Positions 19,566 to 22,757 of a stretch of 22,757 nt of DNA are shown here, in pieces. The translations under genes were made by a program, and so were the position numbers. The notes under the pieces are model-generated. The model saw only the letters and a list, made by a program, of their open reading frames with translations. It searched no databases and was not told the origin of the DNA. Origin of the DNA: Paraglomus occultum (taxonomy: Eukaryota; Glomeromycota; Glomeromycetes; Paraglomerales; Paraglomeraceae); assembly GCA_910592205.1 (NCBI GenBank), contig CAJVPJ010000521.1, positions 1 to 22,757 on the forward strand. The letters are read 5' to 3'. The number at the start of each line of letters is the position of its first letter. Positions within the stretch are counted from its first letter, which is position 1.

Positions 19566-20179
19566 TTATTGCTGTAATGCCTTCAAGTATGTTTGATCCG
19601 AACGCTTCTTCGATAGTGAGTGATTATTGTCAGCGTTGAAAAACCCGGAAGCGGTCTGCTGGAGAAATGTTCCTACTGAAAATAGCAGATAGCAAGCGAC
19701 AAGGTATTAGAGGTTAGATAGTCTTTTTGGTAGTTAACAAAACTTTAGTATGGATAATAGCGTCCCGGTACAAAATAGGAAGAAAATAATAACATGTCAA
19801 ACTATTAAGCACATAATCACTTTTTACTTTCTTGTCTGATAATAGGAAAGAGTTGTTTCGTTTTCTTATGTATGCAAGAAAGCGTGGTGGTTTTTGTTAC
19901 ATGTCTGTGATATGAGATAGCGACAAAGAATTGTTCGCTGTACGTACGTTTTGAAAAGGAGTTGTAGTAAGCGACACGCGCAGTGAGGAGACTTTCATTT
20001 GTGTATGTAATAGGGGAATCGCGGCAAAGAGTTGTTCTTCGTTTGTTCGCGTAATTTCTGGGAAAGTGTTTGGAAATGAAGAGAAGCGTCTCTGCGCGCG
20101 CGTTAGATGACATATTTAAGTGAGTCTGTGACACATCATTACACAATACCGCGATTGTTCTGGTATAAAATTTTCTCAC
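19566..20179 (-). CDS. Hypothetical two-exon gene, basic Ser/Thr-rich product
   Basis: ATG at 20179 (or 20116) opens a 120-codon frame to 19817. Within its last codons a GTAAAA donor at 19827 leaves phase 1. An acceptor TATTTTCAG ending at 19676, with CTAAC branch-like sequence upstream, restores the phase and leads to an exon (19675-19566) that reads GTFLQQTASGFFNADNNHSL and SKKRSDQTYLKALQQ before TAA. The joined product would be 153 residues with a 152-nt intron. The first exon is basic and rich in Ser and Thr; no domain, signal peptide or membrane segment was recognised. A TATA-like TTTTATACC lies just inside the ATG at 20179, which argues for the second ATG at 20116 (MSSNARAETLL). The donor is weak, so the first and last exon could belong to different transcripts or neither be real. 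Confidence 0.3.
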
Positions 20180-22037
20180 TGGTCAGGAGATAGTGGCGAT
20201 AATAACAGCAACGTGACCTGTTATGGCACGGTCACAAACAGGTTAACAGTCAGACATAATTTAATTAGACAGACCTTCACGGCTCTAGTACTTCATTTAG
20301 GGCAACAAAAATTGTTCGGCTTGGCTACATAAACAAAGTAAATACACCTTATTTGTTTTTATGGCGGTTGCAGATATTCATTAGTTGGTAAAATAGTTGG
20401 CAGTTTTGCAGTACAAGACGTAACTGAACCAATTCGGTAATTATGAAATCACAATAAATTTAGTCGAAATTATGCTGAGACGTACTCAAAATCTAAAGAA
20501 TTATGCTCTCTCAAGATAATAATAATCTGTCTCAAATGGAATCAACAATTATAATGCTACATACACTAGTCAATATTTAAATAGCAGAAGTAGAATTTCT
20601 AGCGCTACTTTTAATTACTGCTCCGTTAGGCGGGCGGAAAACAATCAAAAAACTATGCGTTTAGCAAGCTATTATAATTATGGCTTACGATCAGTCAAAG
20701 TTAAGCAGCGTTGGGTTTTTTTAGCGTTTTTGTGTGTATAGAATTATATATCGAAGCATGATATTATATTATAATTATGCCGATTCTGTTACGAGACGAA
20801 GTTGATTATTGTAACATATATTCATTTATGCCTTATTTTATTTTTATTCGGTGTAAAATAGTGTTGGGATATCATGATTGAAACGCGCAGTTGGTAACAT
20901 AGTTGATTAAAGCTACAGTATGTCTATATATTCATACGATAAATACGCATTATTGTCAAAGCATTAATTTTAATTAGTATAATTATATTATATAATAAAA
21001 AATTTAGCTGAAAAAGTTGAGTATATCGCAGGATAAAAACGGGAATTATTCTGAAACACAAGTAGTTATTAATGCAGTATGTTTATGGGTGACTGTTTAA
21101 CTTCTAGTGACTGGTCCCGAACTTGTATTAATATGTTCCAGGCAGAAAATTGTTCCCGTTATTAAAATCTTCACCCGCTTAGCTAATGACATAAATGTTT
21201 GTTATATAATGTAATAATAACATAACGACTTCATATTTGTTAAGTTTCTGTAGTTCAGCTTTTACTATAATCATTAATGCTAATATTAAAATAAATCTCT
21301 CTCTTACTCTCCTCTTGCATCTTGTTAAAAATTTTGATAACTGACAGTATTCTGAAGATTGTTTTTTTATGGGTCTAATACTAATTTGACTAAAATTTCA
21401 CTTCCACTTTTTCTTTCAAATAATGGTAGAGTTCCACCAACGGTATATGCTTCTCATCACAAACAGCAATACAACCAAAATAATTATAGTGATAATGTAT
21501 CTTGATATCTGTACTTTCTAAAAACAAAATTAAATAAAGCTTGTCTTCTCAATTAAATGTCTGGCATATTTTGTACTATACATATCAGTAGTGTCAATCT
21601 GCATAGTTGCTTGCTTGTTTATGTTACAACTTTTAAACAGTCATAAGATTGAAACTTTCTCTGGCAATTTTGTGATAATTTGCCCAGTTTCTCTTTCTGT
21701 CAACGACGATATTATCGTTAATTGAATCCAAATGTACGACTTTTGCACCTTATAAAATTAGCGTATCTTCCAACTACACCAAATGGTTGACAGATCTGTA
21801 TGTAGCATTTGAATATTTGCTACTGCAAAAATAAGAAGTTTCTAATCTGTAAAAACTTAGGTAAAATGTATCTGCATAGAAGAGCGTAAAAGCATATCCT
21901 AATTATGAGCAAATAAAATATTAAGCCCAAACTTTATAACTATATAATGTCTTGGCTACAACTAATGCAATATAATATACGTTGACCTGGATATTCAGTT
22001 GATAAGTTTAAGCTTTCTATACAATAATGGTACGTTC
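20180..22037. other. AT-rich intergenic region
   Basis: Almost 1.9 kb without a convincing gene, terminal repeat or RNA gene. Only short open frames and simple AT stretches are seen. Confidence 0.4.
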
Positions 22038-22040
22038 GCC

Positions 22041-22219
22041 CGGGGGGGGGGGTGTATCGGTTTAACTTACATCCCGGGTGTACGCATTTAACTTACACCC
22101 CGGGGGTGTACGGAATATCTTACACCCCTAGGTGTACGGAAATTATCGTACACCCCCGGGTGTATTTGTTATCGTACACCCCGGGGGTGTAAGAATTTAT
22201 CGTACACCCGGGGTGTAAG
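22041..22219. repeat. Array of seven GC-rich palindromes
   Basis: Seven copies of the self-complementary unit TACACCCCGGGGGTGTA or a variant lie at about 22041, 22067, 22093, 22120, 22148, 22174 and 22203, a period of 26-29 bp. Each can fold into its own hairpin. Units differ at the centre (CCCGGG, CCCCGGGGG, CCCCTAGG, CCCCCGGG), but most keep TACACC/GGTGTA arms intact. Spacers of 9-12 bp are AT-rich and mostly end AAC or ATC before TTAC or GTAC. The array is an island of very high GC in an AT-rich region. Confidence 0.88.
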
Positions 22220-22231
22220 TTAAGGACACCC

Positions 22232-22309
22232 TTCAAAAATTGGCGACGACGGGATCAGACAGTACAAAAGACTAATTAAAAAAAAATTAGTGTTTCAAAA
22301 ATTGGCGAC
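22232..22309 (+). repeat. Short direct repeat pair next to the palindrome array
   Basis: TTCAAAAATTGGCGAC occurs at 22232-22247 and 22294-22309, 62 bp apart, followed by similar C/G-rich bases. Between them ACTAATT and AATTAGT (about 22271-22291) form an A-rich hairpin-like inverted repeat. Confidence 0.65.
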
Positions 22310-22326
22310 AGCGGCGATAGAAAAGA

Positions 22327-22413
22327 TATATAAACGACTCTATTCCATCGTTAAACTTCATGTTGTATATGTTGTGCGTTGTTTGGTTATTCTTAATAAT
22401 TCACGAAAAATAA
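22327..22413 (+). promoter_or_regulatory. TATA-like promoter with a 17-codon hydrophobic ORF
   Basis: TATATAAA at 22327-22334 is followed 26 bp later by ATG at 22360, opening MLYMLCVVWLFLIIHEK and a stop at 22411-22413. The peptide resembles the start of a signal peptide, so it might be the first exon of a gene leaving the window, but no good donor was seen. A chance ORF after a chance TATA is quite possible in this composition. Confidence 0.25.
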
Positions 22414-22757
22414 ATAATTGTTCCCTTTAAAATTTGAATCCTATATTTTATTTCTTCCTATCGTTATGTTTGCTTGAATTTTTAACTAATTAATCCGGAC
22501 AATACCTACACAGCCCTTAGGCGAAAAGGTCAAGTAGTCAGAGCCCATTCAGGCTTGCGAAACTGTCCATTGAGCGAGTACGTAATAACGAAAAGCGAGT
22601 TTAGTTAATTATTGTAGCGCGTCGATAATAACTTTTAATTGTTTAATTAGTTTAGGAAACAAGTGACGAATAAACTGACTGTCAATACACCGGATCGGAG
22701 ACCGCCCTGTTATAAAAATAGAAACAATTTATTCCCCTTCGATTCCGTCGTAAATTA
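22414..22757. other. Window end, no gene recognised
   Basis: Somewhat higher GC from about 22490 to 22700 (for example GCCCTTAGGCG and TAGCGCGTCG), but no open frame, intron signal or tRNA-like fold could be supported. Confidence 0.35.

Noticed and set aside
22041-22219. CRISPR array or transcription terminator reading of the palindrome array
   Set aside because: Spacers are only 9-12 bp and similar to each other, no associated genes exist, and intrinsic hairpin terminators do not apply to a fungal nuclear genome.
1-22757. tRNA or rRNA genes
   Set aside because: No cloverleaf with a convincing T-loop (GTTCGA-type) or conserved rRNA stretch was seen by eye; a covariance-model scan would settle this.

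Overview
The window looks like nuclear DNA from a filamentous fungus, most likely an arbuscular mycorrhizal fungus (Glomeromycotina). The grounds are family content rather than a search: an AT-rich, gene-poor landscape, a Crinkler-type effector tail, a BTB-BACK-TLDc protein of the kind hugely multiplied in those genomes, a Kex2-type secreted protein, short GT-AG introns, and many decayed DNA transposons. No bacterial, organellar or rRNA/tRNA feature was recognised.

Layout. 1-541: 3' end of a Crinkler-like effector gene with one intron. About 960-4160: a graveyard of DNA transposons, made of a frameshifted transposase-like pseudogene (+), a Tc1/mariner copy bounded by TA (2055-3528, transposase on -) that itself carries a fold-back element (3246-3440), and a broken pogo/Tigger-like transposase (-). 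5054-5870: a solitary MITE end, a second fold-back element (5232-5456), and the 3' half of a multi-pass membrane-protein pseudogene (+). 7808-8231 and 8464-8693: two complete MITEs. 9360-10269: a longer copy of the same membrane-protein pseudogene, inverted relative to the first. 13247-13884: the best intact gene, a small secreted protein with a TATA box. 15514-17015: a BTB-BACK-TLDc pseudogene (-) with at least five lesions. 17840-20179: three weakly supported minus-strand genes, two of them inferred from phase-matched splice sites, around a duplicated repeat block (19055-19530). 22041-22219: an array of seven GC-rich palindromes, followed by a TATA-like site and a tiny ORF.

How it fits together. 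There is no operon-like or pathway cluster. The window is an accessory compartment in which effector-like and signalling-like genes lie among transposons, and most of the long genes are dying. The most unusual structures are the two fold-back elements, whose arms are both tandem arrays of closely related 15-bp units, the seven-fold palindrome array at the right end, and the two paralogous membrane-protein pseudogenes, one of which is cut off at a fold-back element.
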